Positions 45,077 through 53,493 of a stretch of 64,000 bases of DNA are shown here, one piece after another. The notes under the pieces are model-generated. The model was not told where the DNA came from, made no database searches, and was given only the letters and a program-made list of their open reading frames with translations. How positions within the stretch are numbered: position 1 is the first letter of the stretch; the number at the start of each line of letters is the position of its first letter. Made by a program: the position numbers and the translations under genes. This DNA is from Aulosira sp. FACHB-615 (GTDB taxonomy: Bacteria > Cyanobacteriota > Cyanobacteriia > Cyanobacteriales > Nostocaceae), in assembly GCF_014698045.1 (NCBI RefSeq), contig NZ_JACJSE010000002.1, positions 248,001-312,000 of the forward strand, read 5' to 3'.

Positions 45077-47695
45077 GTGGCTGTTGCAGTAGAAAAATTA
45101 ATTACATCGGATATTCTAAAACCCGCGCGTTACCTCGGTAACGAACGCCTAGCAGTACATAAGCCTTGGGAAACGGCAGTTGTCAGATGGGTATTAACCT
45201 ACCCAGAAGTCTATGAAGTTGGTTCGTCCAACTTGGGGCATATCATTCTCTATAACATTTTGAATGCCCAACCGCGCCAATTATGCGATCGCGCTTACCT
45301 CCCTGGTACAGACTTAGCAGCAAAGTTAAGGGAAACAAACACCCCCTTGTTTGCTGTAGAGTCTAAGCGATCGCTACCAGAATTTGACATCTTAGGTTTT
45401 AGTCTCAGTTACGAATTGGGTGCAACCAACATCTTAGAAATGTTGGATTTAGCAGGAATTCCCCTGACATGGCAAGAACGAGCCACCGGGAATTATCCCC
45501 TCATCTTTGCTGGGGGACAAACAGCAACCTCAAACCCGGAACCCTACACCGACTTTTTTGACTTCTTCGCTTTGGGTGATGGCGAAGAACTCTTACCCGA
45601 AATCGGTATGGTTTTGGAAGAAGGCAAGCAAGCCAATTTGAGTCGCCGCGACTTATTACTCGACTTGGCACAAATACCAGGGGTGTACGTTCCCCAATTT
45701 TACGATCTGGCAACCGATGGCTCAGTCCATCCTAACCGCCCCGATTTGCCAAAACGGATAATCAGAAGAGTTGCCACACCCATACCCGCCTATTCTATTG
45801 GCTTAGTTCCCTACGTCCAAACAGTACACGATCGCCTAACAATTGAAATTCGTCGTGGCTGTACCCGTGGCTGTCGCTTTTGTCAACCAGGAATGCTTAC
45901 CCGTCCGGCGCGAGATGTGGAACCTGAAAAAGTGGTAGATGCCATTGAACAGGGAATGCGGGCGACTGGTTACAATGAATTTTCTTTACTATCCCTGAGT
46001 TGTTCCGATTATTTAGCCCTACCGGCGGTGGGGATGGAAATTAAAAATCGGTTAAAAAATGAAAACATTTCCCTGTCTTTACCAAGTCAGCGTGTAGATA
46101 GATTTGATGAGAACATTGCCAACATTCTCGGTGGTACACGCCAAGGTGGCTTAACCTTTGCACCAGAAGCCGGAACCCAAAGAATGCGGGATATTGTGAA
46201 TAAAGGTTTGACCAATGAAGAATTATTAAGAGGTGTGAAAACAGCTTGGGAACAAGGCTGGGATAAAATCAAACTCTATTTTATGATTGGTTTGCCGGGT
46301 GAGACAGATGCAGATGTTTTAGGCATTGCTGAAACAGTCCGTTGGCTACAAAGAGAATGTCGGGGTCAAGGCAGAAGACCGCTTAACTTTAACCTGACAA
46401 TTTCCAACTTTACGCCCAAACCCCATACACCATTTCAATGGCACTCCGTCGCCACTGCGGAATTTGAACGCAAACAAAACCTACTGCGGCAAGAATTTCG
46501 CCGGATACGGGGAGTGAAAGTCAACTTCACCGATGTCCGCATTTCGGCAATGGAAGACTTTATTGGTAGAGGCGATCGCACTTTGGGTCAAGTTGTCCGC
46601 CGCGCCTGGGAATTAGGTGCAGGTATGGATTCTTGGTATGACAGTTTAGATAAAGCCTTCACCGCCTGGGGTAATGCGATCGCCCAAGCAGGTCTAGACT
46701 GGAAATACCGCCAAGTCGAAAACGGCGAATGGAATTTGTTTCATTCACAAGACAAAGATTCCCCCAACTCCCAACTCCCGACTCCCAATTCCCTAGATAC
46801 CCCCCTCCCTTGGGATCATATTGATACCGGCATCGATAAAAAATGGTTGAAACAAGACTTGCAACGCGCCTTAGAAGCAGCAATTGTTCCCGATTGCTCC
46901 TTTGAAGGTTGTTCCCATTGCGGTGTCTGCGGCACAGACTTCGGCCATAATATTGTGATTGAGCCGCCACCAATACCTCAATTTGCAGGTGAGTTTGTTC
47001 CGAATACGACCAAAGTCCAAAGATTGCGTGTCTGGTTTGGGAAGCAAGGTGACATGGCTTTGCTAGGCAATCTTGATTTGCTGCGGTTACTTGACCGAGT
47101 TGTGCGCCGCGCGAGTTTGCCCGTCGCTTACACTGGTGGATTTCACCCAAACCCCCGGATTATGATTGCCAGTGCTTTACCTTTAGGTGCTACTAGCAGT
47201 GGCGAAATTGTTGATTTTGAGTTAACCACACCAGTAGACACGGAAACTTTTCAGGCAAAGTTAGCCGAGGAACTGCCCAGCGATATACCGATATATCAAG
47301 TAGCAGAGATAGATTTAAAATCTCCATCGGCAAACCAAGCCTTAGCCGCAGCCGAATACTTGATTACGGTAGCAGTTGCGAATGAAGCCACAGCTGCACA
47401 ATGGCAAGAATGGATTGATGTCCTATTGGCCAAGGAAGAAATTAACCTAGAGCAAACCAATAAATCGGGTAAAACTCAAATAGTAAATCTGCGCGATCGC
47501 CTGTTGGAATTATCATTAGTAAAAATTAACAACAGTGTCGCTGAATCTACCGCTATTCTGCGTTCTCTAGGTAGTTGCCGCAATGACGGTGTTTCCTTGC
47601 GTCCTGAGCAAGTCCTATCTATGCTGGAAGTAGTTGCAAATCAAGAATTTCAACTTCGGCAAATTCACCGCAATCAGTTAATTTTGGGAGTATAA
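45077..47695 (+). CDS. Radical SAM protein fused to DUF2344 (TIGR03960/TIGR03936 type)
   Basis: 872 residues, GTG start (MAVAVEKLITSDILKPARYL). An N-terminal B12-binding-like region is followed by the radical SAM core with CTRGCRFC (near 261-268). A linker with short-repeat-encoded SPNSQLPTPNSLDTPLP (near 562-578) precedes a CSFEGCSHCGVCG cysteine cluster. The DUF2344 domain ends the chain (from about 655: LRVWFGKQGDMALLGNLDLL). Its reaction is unknown. Genes of this class commonly neighbour RNase E/G, and here rne lies 561 bp downstream on the same strand, hinting at a role with RNA or ribosomes. Confidence 0.88.
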   Translation: MAVAVEKLITSDILKPARYLGNERLAVHKPWETAVVRWVLTYPEVYEVGSSNLGHIILYNILNAQPRQLCDRAYLPGTDLAAKLRETNTPLFAVESKRSLPEFDILGFSLSYELGATNILEMLDLAGIPLTWQERATGNYPLIFAGGQTATSNPEPYTDFFDFFALGDGEELLPEIGMVLEEGKQANLSRRDLLLDLAQIPGVYVPQFYDLATDGSVHPNRPDLPKRIIRRVATPIPAYSIGLVPYVQTVHDRLTIEIRRGCTRGCRFCQPGMLTRPARDVEPEKVVDAIEQGMRATGYNEFSLLSLSCSDYLALPAVGMEIKNRLKNENISLSLPSQRVDRFDENIANILGGTRQGGLTFAPEAGTQRMRDIVNKGLTNEELLRGVKTAWEQGWDKIKLYFMIGLPGETDADVLGIAETVRWLQRECRGQGRRPLNFNLTISNFTPKPHTPFQWHSVATAEFERKQNLLRQEFRRIRGVKVNFTDVRISAMEDFIGRGDRTLGQVVRRAWELGAGMDSWYDSLDKAFTAWGNAIAQAGLDWKYRQVENGEWNLFHSQDKDSPNSQLPTPNSLDTPLPWDHIDTGIDKKWLKQDLQRALEAAIVPDCSFEGCSHCGVCGTDFGHNIVIEPPPIPQFAGEFVPNTTKVQRLRVWFGKQGDMALLGNLDLLRLLDRVVRRASLPVAYTGGFHPNPRIMIASALPLGATSSGEIVDFELTTPVDTETFQAKLAEELPSDIPIYQVAEIDLKSPSANQALAAAEYLITVAVANEATAAQWQEWIDVLLAKEEINLEQTNKSGKTQIVNLRDRLLELSLVKINNSVAESTAILRSLGSCRNDGVSLRPEQVLSMLEVVANQEFQLRQIHRNQLILGV

Positions 47696-48256
47696 TCCCT
47701 AAAAGGTAACTTGCTAGTAGTTACCCGGATGTAGCACATCGTGGGAATTGATTTTTAGCAAGGTTGCGTTAGAATGAGGTGAAGAGAAATTTTCTGGCGC
47801 TGCATTGAATTCACTAGTTCACTACCCCCTATACTCAGGGAGCAGAAGCAAAGATACTAGAGAGCAACTTCTAGGATTTTATCCCAGACAAGCTGAAGCG
47901 GATTAAAAACAGCCTCTCTTGATAGCAACTTGGGTGAACTAGTAACTTAAAAGCAGGCTCCGTCGGCAAGTCTCACGCTATATTTTTTTAAACACCTGCT
48001 GAATACCCAATCCCTAGGTGGTGCGGGTATCGCATCAAAAATCAACCACGGACGGTTGATTTATTTACTTAAACAATATGCAGCCGTTCTGGAATAAACA
48101 GGCGTGTCAACGCAATTACTCAGTCATTAACTCTTTAACTTTGAAGCTCGGCTTCACAAATTTTATTATCAGCAGTACCTTTAGTAGCTGGCAGGGGTGA
48201 GGGATATGACCAACCGCCAGAACTACGCCAGTGCTGCCAATTTTTGAGGAAATTGA
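47696..48256 (+). promoter_or_regulatory. Probable long 5' leader of rne
   Basis: Contains a U-rich stretch (TATATTTTTTTAAAC, 47979-47993) and a 9-bp stem-loop AAATCAACC/GGTTGATTT (48039-48062). A GGTAACT...AGTTACC hairpin (47706-47726) lies just past the upstream stop. In Synechocystis the rne leader has a U-rich RNase E cleavage site used for autoregulation; equivalence here is inference. Confidence 0.45.
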
Positions 48257-50314
48257 ATGCCAAAACAAATTATCATCGCAGAGCAGCATCAAATTGCTGC
48301 CGTATTTTCTGAAGATCAAATACAAGAACTGGTTGTAGCCACAGGCCATCACCAAATCGGTGATATCTACTTAGGTGTAGTAGAAAACGTCTTACCCGGA
48401 ATTGATGCAGCTTTTGTAAATATTGGTGATCCAGAGCGCAATGGCTTTATTCATGTTACGGACTTAGGCCCATTAAGGTTAAAGCGAACAGCCGCCGCCA
48501 TTACAGAGTTATTAGCACCGCAACAAAAAGTGCTGGTGCAAGTAATGAAAGAGCCAACCGGAACAAAAGGGCCGCGGCTCACTGGTAACATTACTTTGCC
48601 TGGACGCTACGTAGTACTGATGCCTTATGGTCGGGGCGTGAATTTATCCCGCCGGATTAAAAGTGAAAATGAACGCAATCGCCTCCGGGCGTTAGCAATT
48701 TTAATCAAACCGGCGGGGATGGGTTTGTTGGTACGTACAGAAGCCGAAGGCAAGCCCGAAGAAGCCATCATGGAAGACTTGGAATTGCTGCAAAAACAAT
48801 GGGAAGCAATTCAACAAGAAGCACAATCAACTCGTGCGCCAGCCCTATTAAATCGAGATGATGACTTTATTCAACGGGTATTGCGGGATATGTATGGTGC
48901 AGATGTCAACCGAATTGTGGTTGATTCCAGCACTGGCTTGAAGCGGGTAAAACAGTATTTGCAGAACTGGAGTGGCGGACAAACACCCCAAGGATTGTTG
49001 ATTGATCATCACCGCGATCGCTCACCCATATTAGAGTATTTCCGCATCAATGCCGCGATTCGAGAAGCCCTCAAACCAAGAGTCGATTTACCTTCTGGTG
49101 GTTACATTATTATTGAACCTACAGAAGCCCTCACCGTAATTGATGTTAACTCTGGTTCCTTCACGCGATCGGCCACAGCCAGAGAAACAGTATTGTGGAC
49201 AAACTGCGAAGCCGCCACAGAAATTGCCCGTCAATTGCGACTGCGGAATATTGCTGGGGTAATTGTGGTTGACTTCATTGATATGGAATCACGGCGTGAC
49301 CAATTACACGTCCTGGAACATTTCAACAAAGCCCTGAAAGCCGATAAAGCCCGTCCCCAAATTGCCCAACTCACCGAACTCGGTTTAGTCGAACTGACTC
49401 GCAAGCGCCAAGGTCAAAACATTTACGAATTGTTTGGCGGTACTTGTCCAACCTGCGGTGGCTTAGGTCACATTGTCCATCTCCCCGGCGAAACCGAAAC
49501 CCGCTTACCCACACCAGCAGAATTACCAGAACGTTTTGTACCTTTACCACAAAGAGAACCTCGTTTACCCGTAGCGCGGATTTCTGAACCGAGAGAAAGC
49601 TTTGATAGCTTTGGTGATAGTTTTGATAATGATGGCGATTTAAGTGCCTTAAATTTAGTTAATCATCCCAGCTATCACGAACTGGGTGATAACAATAAAC
49701 GTGGTAACCGCACCCGTCGCCGCAGAATTGGGATTAATGGCGCAAATGGAAAAGATGAGTCACGCCTAGCACCTAATTCTCTCGGTTTTGATAGTGATAC
49801 TGATCTAGACCTGGATAATGAAGTTGACTTAAGCCCAACACCAGATATTCCTGCACCCACATTAGGTAAATCAGGTTGGACAGAAAGAGTCGAACGCAAT
49901 AAAGTCATCAAAACAGAACCAGTCAAACCAGTGGTAGAACCACCGGAAATTAGAACTGTAGAAATGACTATAGAAGAACAAGATGTTTTTGCATTGATGG
50001 GAATCTCCCCCTTAGTGAAATTGGATAGGGAAGTGAAAAATCCCAAATCAGTGATTATTAACATTGTTCAGCCAGGACAAGGAACAAGCACATTATCACC
50101 ACCGCCTGCCGAGGTGGCTATTCCTGAAACTTTCACTCAACCCATCGCCCCACCACCTGTAGAACCAGAGGCAAAATCTTTACCCGAAGAACCAATAGAG
50201 TCAGAGGGATTTGCACCCACCCCTGAAGACACGGAAGCAAATTTGACTGCTACAGGTAGCCGCCGCCGCCGTCGTCGTTCCTCGGCTGTAGAATCTGGTT
50301 CTGAAGAAAGTTAA
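48257..50314 (+). CDS. rne: Ribonuclease E/G
   Basis: 685 residues. S1 domain (about 36-120), then the RNase E catalytic core with acidic metal sites in VIDVNSGSFTR (near 294) and VVDFIDMESRRDQ (near 337), and the zinc-link CPTCGG (near 397). The C-terminal third is disordered and ends in an SRRRRRRSSA motif near residues 668-677. From memory this matches the cyanobacterial nonapeptide that binds polynucleotide phosphorylase. It initiates mRNA decay and processes crRNAs in some cyanobacteria. GAGGAAATTG precedes the ATG. Confidence 0.95.
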   Translation: MPKQIIIAEQHQIAAVFSEDQIQELVVATGHHQIGDIYLGVVENVLPGIDAAFVNIGDPERNGFIHVTDLGPLRLKRTAAAITELLAPQQKVLVQVMKEPTGTKGPRLTGNITLPGRYVVLMPYGRGVNLSRRIKSENERNRLRALAILIKPAGMGLLVRTEAEGKPEEAIMEDLELLQKQWEAIQQEAQSTRAPALLNRDDDFIQRVLRDMYGADVNRIVVDSSTGLKRVKQYLQNWSGGQTPQGLLIDHHRDRSPILEYFRINAAIREALKPRVDLPSGGYIIIEPTEALTVIDVNSGSFTRSATARETVLWTNCEAATEIARQLRLRNIAGVIVVDFIDMESRRDQLHVLEHFNKALKADKARPQIAQLTELGLVELTRKRQGQNIYELFGGTCPTCGGLGHIVHLPGETETRLPTPAELPERFVPLPQREPRLPVARISEPRESFDSFGDSFDNDGDLSALNLVNHPSYHELGDNNKRGNRTRRRRIGINGANGKDESRLAPNSLGFDSDTDLDLDNEVDLSPTPDIPAPTLGKSGWTERVERNKVIKTEPVKPVVEPPEIRTVEMTIEEQDVFALMGISPLVKLDREVKNPKSVIINIVQPGQGTSTLSPPPAEVAIPETFTQPIAPPPVEPEAKSLPEEPIESEGFAPTPEDTEANLTATGSRRRRRRSSAVESGSEES

Positions 50315-50322
50315 GATGCTTT

Positions 50323-50988
50323 ATGGTAGAGATTCAACAAACTGCTGTTAATTCCCTACCAAATTTAGGTGAACTGGAATGGCTGGAGTTTTCGTCCACT
50401 TTAGCGGGGATGTCTGGCTTAATTGCCGGCATCGATGAAGTCGGACGTGGTGCTTTATTTGGCCCTGTAGTTGCAGCAGCCGTCATTCTCCCAGCAGATG
50501 CTTTCACCCAATTGATTGCAGCTGGAGTTAAAGATAGTAAAAAGCTTTCCAGTTCTAAAAGAGCGAAATTAGCCGCACAAATTTGTGAATTAGCAACAGA
50601 CTGGAGAATCGGCTTTGCTGCAACTGCGGAGATTGATCAAATAAATATTTTGCAGGCAACACTGTTAGCCATGAAACGGGCTGTACTCAAATTGAAAGTA
50701 CAGCCTGTAATTTGCTTGGTTGATGGCAATCAAGCAATGAAAGATTTGCACATACCCCAACAAACAATAGTCAAAGGAGATGAGCGATCGCTTTCCATCG
50801 CAGCTGCTAGTATTGTTGCTAAAGTTTGGCGTGACGAGTTGATACTGCGTTTAGCCGCAAAGTATCCCCAGTACGATTTGGCAAAGAATAAAGGATACGG
50901 TAGCCCAAAACATTTACAGGCGTTGCGAGAATACGGCGCTTCATCTTTGCATCGCAAATCTTTCAGCCCTTGCCAAATTCAGCAGTAA
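50323..50988 (+). CDS. rnhB: Ribonuclease HII
   Basis: 221 residues. Starts 9 bp after the rne stop, so the two form an operon. Active-site residues lie in GIDEVGRGALFGPVVAAAVI (Asp-Glu), VDGNQ and the IVKGDERSLSIAAASIVAKV segment. It removes RNA from RNA-DNA hybrids, including misincorporated ribonucleotides. The first 30 residues are an extension seen in cyanobacterial versions. Confidence 0.95.
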   Translation: MVEIQQTAVNSLPNLGELEWLEFSSTLAGMSGLIAGIDEVGRGALFGPVVAAAVILPADAFTQLIAAGVKDSKKLSSSKRAKLAAQICELATDWRIGFAATAEIDQINILQATLLAMKRAVLKLKVQPVICLVDGNQAMKDLHIPQQTIVKGDERSLSIAAASIVAKVWRDELILRLAAKYPQYDLAKNKGYGSPKHLQALREYGASSLHRKSFSPCQIQQ

Positions 50989-51056
50989 TTTGCATAATTT
51001 GGTGTATTCATTGGTAGGTGCGATCGCGCCTTTGCGCGAGATTTTTACTGACTTAA

Positions 51057-51965
51057 CTAAGCACTTTTAATCGGAATAATCCCCTGATCAAAAACACGAT
51101 TATCAGTACCAATAGCCTTAACTTCGATTCTATCGGCATACACTTCATAAGCTGCAAAACTCAAACTAGAAGCCGAATATGCTGTCCATTCAGAACGACC
51201 AACAGGGCGAGTTCCAGCACCACCGCCAGTAATTAAATAAGTAGTGCCATTAATAGATTTAGTCCGTTCATAGTGGTGTTCATGACCATTAATATAAAGT
51301 TGCACACCATATTTTTGAAACAAAGGTGTAAAAACTTTAATAAACTCTGGGTTATTACCATAAACACCAGAAGCATAAACCGGATGATGACCAAATACAA
51401 CTTTCCAAGGTGCATCACTGCGGCTTAATTCTTGTTCTAACCAAGGTAGTTGTTTTTTCCAATCAGCATTACCGTTAGTATCTAAAGCAAAAAATTGGAC
51501 TTGATTACGGCGAAATGTGTAGTAACGTTTTCCCTGCATATTAAAGCCAGAGTATTTAAGTTGCGGTTCACCGTTAGCTGTCCGAATGTCGTGATTACCT
51601 AAACAAGCGTAAAACTTAACACCTTTTTTGAGTAAAGGTTGATAAGGACGTTCAAAAACTGCATTGATTTTTTCGATTTCGCCATTGTTATAAATATTAT
51701 CGCCAGCTAAAACCACTAAGTTATAAGGGTTTTGTTTGTGATAAAAATTCATAGCTTCAGCTACAGCATATTGTCCTTTGGTACCAGTTCCGGTATCTGC
51801 CACAGACACAAAACGCAAGAGTAAATCTTTTTTTGCGGGTTTAGCTGCTATGGCGACAAAATCATCAGAAGAATTATTGTGATGAGTTAAAGCCCAACCG
51901 ATAATTCCTGTACCAACTGCTCCCAAACTACCTAAAGATAAAAATTGACGGCGTTTTAGTTTCAT
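51057..51965 (-). CDS. Tat-exported metallophosphoesterase
   Basis: 302 residues. The N-terminus KLKRRQFLSLGSLGAVGTG is a twin-arginine signal (RRQFL). The catalytic metal ligands follow in order: SVADTGTG, GDNIYNNG, GNHDIRT, GHHPVYASG and NGHEHHYER, giving a calcineurin-like two-metal site near purple acid phosphatases. It is likely a periplasmic phosphatase for phosphate scavenging; substrate unknown. Faces the Tat-type aldo/keto reductase gene across a 234-bp divergent gap. Confidence 0.88.
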   Translation of the reverse strand: MKLKRRQFLSLGSLGAVGTGIIGWALTHHNNSSDDFVAIAAKPAKKDLLLRFVSVADTGTGTKGQYAVAEAMNFYHKQNPYNLVVLAGDNIYNNGEIEKINAVFERPYQPLLKKGVKFYACLGNHDIRTANGEPQLKYSGFNMQGKRYYTFRRNQVQFFALDTNGNADWKKQLPWLEQELSRSDAPWKVVFGHHPVYASGVYGNNPEFIKVFTPLFQKYGVQLYINGHEHHYERTKSINGTTYLITGGGAGTRPVGRSEWTAYSASSLSFAAYEVYADRIEVKAIGTDNRVFDQGIIPIKSA

Positions 51966-52199
51966 AATCTATAAAGTGTGAAGTGTGAATGCTATATTCA
52001 GTCCTCAATATTGTTATATGACATGATGTGCGACTTAATATTCCGTAACAAACTTGTTGAGATGTCTTTGTGATCAGTCTTTTACTGGACACAATATAAT
52101 ACACCTCTTGATCAAGACGGTTCTCTTTCAACAGTTAGATGTAGCTTACTCTGCACCGTGCAAAGCTATGAGGATGTAATAGTTTGATTTTAATGATTT

Positions 52200-53231
52200 A
52201 TGGAAATCAGTAGACGAGATTTACTGAAAATAGCTTCTGCTTCTGGTTTAGGAACAGTCGGACTAGCAGCGTCAGCAGGAATTTTTAAACAAGCTTTAGC
52301 CCAAAATCAACCCACTCCAATTAAAAAAGGTGAAATGATTTATCGTCAGTTAGGCCGCACTGGGGAAAAAGTTTCGGTAATTGGTTTGGGTGGACACCAT
52401 ATTGGTAGACCAAAAGATGAGGAAGAAGGTATCCGGCTGATTCGTGCTGCTATTGATCGTGGTATTAACTTTATGGACAATAGCTGGGACTATCACAATG
52501 GCGGGAGTGAAATTCGCATGGGTAAAGCACTCCGGGATGGTTATCGGCAAAAAGTGTTTTTGATGACAAAGATTGATGGTCGCACCAAAAAAGCCGCAGC
52601 CCAGCAAATTGATGATTCTTTGAAAAGATTGCAGAGCGATCGCATAGACTTATTACAGCATCATGAAATCATCCGTATGGAAGACCCAGACAGGATTTTT
52701 GCTCCTGGCGGTGCAATGGAAGCGGTTCTAGAAGCCCAAAAAGCTGGCAAAATTCGCTACATCGGCTTTACTGGCCACAAAGATCCCTTAGTTCACCTGA
52801 GAATGCTTGATGTTGCTGCTCAAAACAACTTTCGTTTTGATACAGTCCAAATGCCATTAAATGTTATGGATGCCCATTTCCGCAGTTTTGAACGCCAAGT
52901 TTTACCCAGACTAGTTAAGGATGGAATTGGTGTTTTAGGAATGAAATCAATGGGTGATCAAAACATTCTCAAAAGTAATACTGTTAAACCCATTGAATGC
53001 TTACACTATGCGATGAATTTGCCGACATCCACAGTGATTACAGGCATTGAAAGTATGAAAATCTTAGACCAAGCTTTTGAAGCCATCCGCACCTTTGAAC
53101 ATCTGAGTCAAGCACAAGTTCAAGAACTATTAAATCGGACTCGTCAAGCTGCTGCTAAAGGTCAATATGAATTGTTTAAAACTACTAGTCAATTTGATAG
53201 TACAGCACTTAATCCTGAGTGGTTGGGTTGA
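52200..53231 (+). CDS. Tat-exported aldo/keto reductase
   Basis: 343 residues. The Tat signal is SRRDLLKIASASGLGTVGLAA with a likely cleavage after QALA (near residue 34). The barrel begins YRQLGRTGEKVSVIGLGGHH. The catalytic region has NFMDNSWDYHNGGSEIRMGKAL, then MTKIDGR and LLQHHEI. It reduces or oxidises small carbonyl compounds in the periplasm. The pairing with a Tat-exported phosphatase suggests a shared export route rather than a shared pathway. Confidence 0.85.
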   Translation: MEISRRDLLKIASASGLGTVGLAASAGIFKQALAQNQPTPIKKGEMIYRQLGRTGEKVSVIGLGGHHIGRPKDEEEGIRLIRAAIDRGINFMDNSWDYHNGGSEIRMGKALRDGYRQKVFLMTKIDGRTKKAAAQQIDDSLKRLQSDRIDLLQHHEIIRMEDPDRIFAPGGAMEAVLEAQKAGKIRYIGFTGHKDPLVHLRMLDVAAQNNFRFDTVQMPLNVMDAHFRSFERQVLPRLVKDGIGVLGMKSMGDQNILKSNTVKPIECLHYAMNLPTSTVITGIESMKILDQAFEAIRTFEHLSQAQVQELLNRTRQAAAKGQYELFKTTSQFDSTALNPEWLG

Positions 53232-53422
53232 TGTAAGTAGGTAGGTAAGAAAATTTATCGCTAGGGTAAGGCAGTCCCGATGAAACTTGTTTCATCGCCA
53301 AGCATAAAAGTGGGACTAGCATTTTTACTCAGCACTCAGCACTTTCAAGGCAGGAGGGAAGAGGAAAAGGGGCAGGGAGCAGGGAGAATTGGGGACGATT
53401 TTCCCCCGCTCCAGGTGGGTGA

Positions 53423-53462
53423 GCTTCGCGGTAATCTCGACTTCGCTCGATTACCGCGAAGC
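53423..53462. terminator. 14-bp palindrome between convergent genes
   Basis: GCTTCGCGGTAATC and GATTACCGCGAAGC arms around a 12-nt loop, in the 262-bp gap between the reductase and the DUF3352 gene. Its position suits a bidirectional terminator, but the loop sequence TCGACTTCGCTC is of the dispersed-repeat type. The preceding 60 bp are GGGGCAGGGAGCAGGG short repeats. Confidence 0.5.
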
Positions 53463-53493
53463 CGAAAGGATCTGAACCACCTCCTCCTAATAA

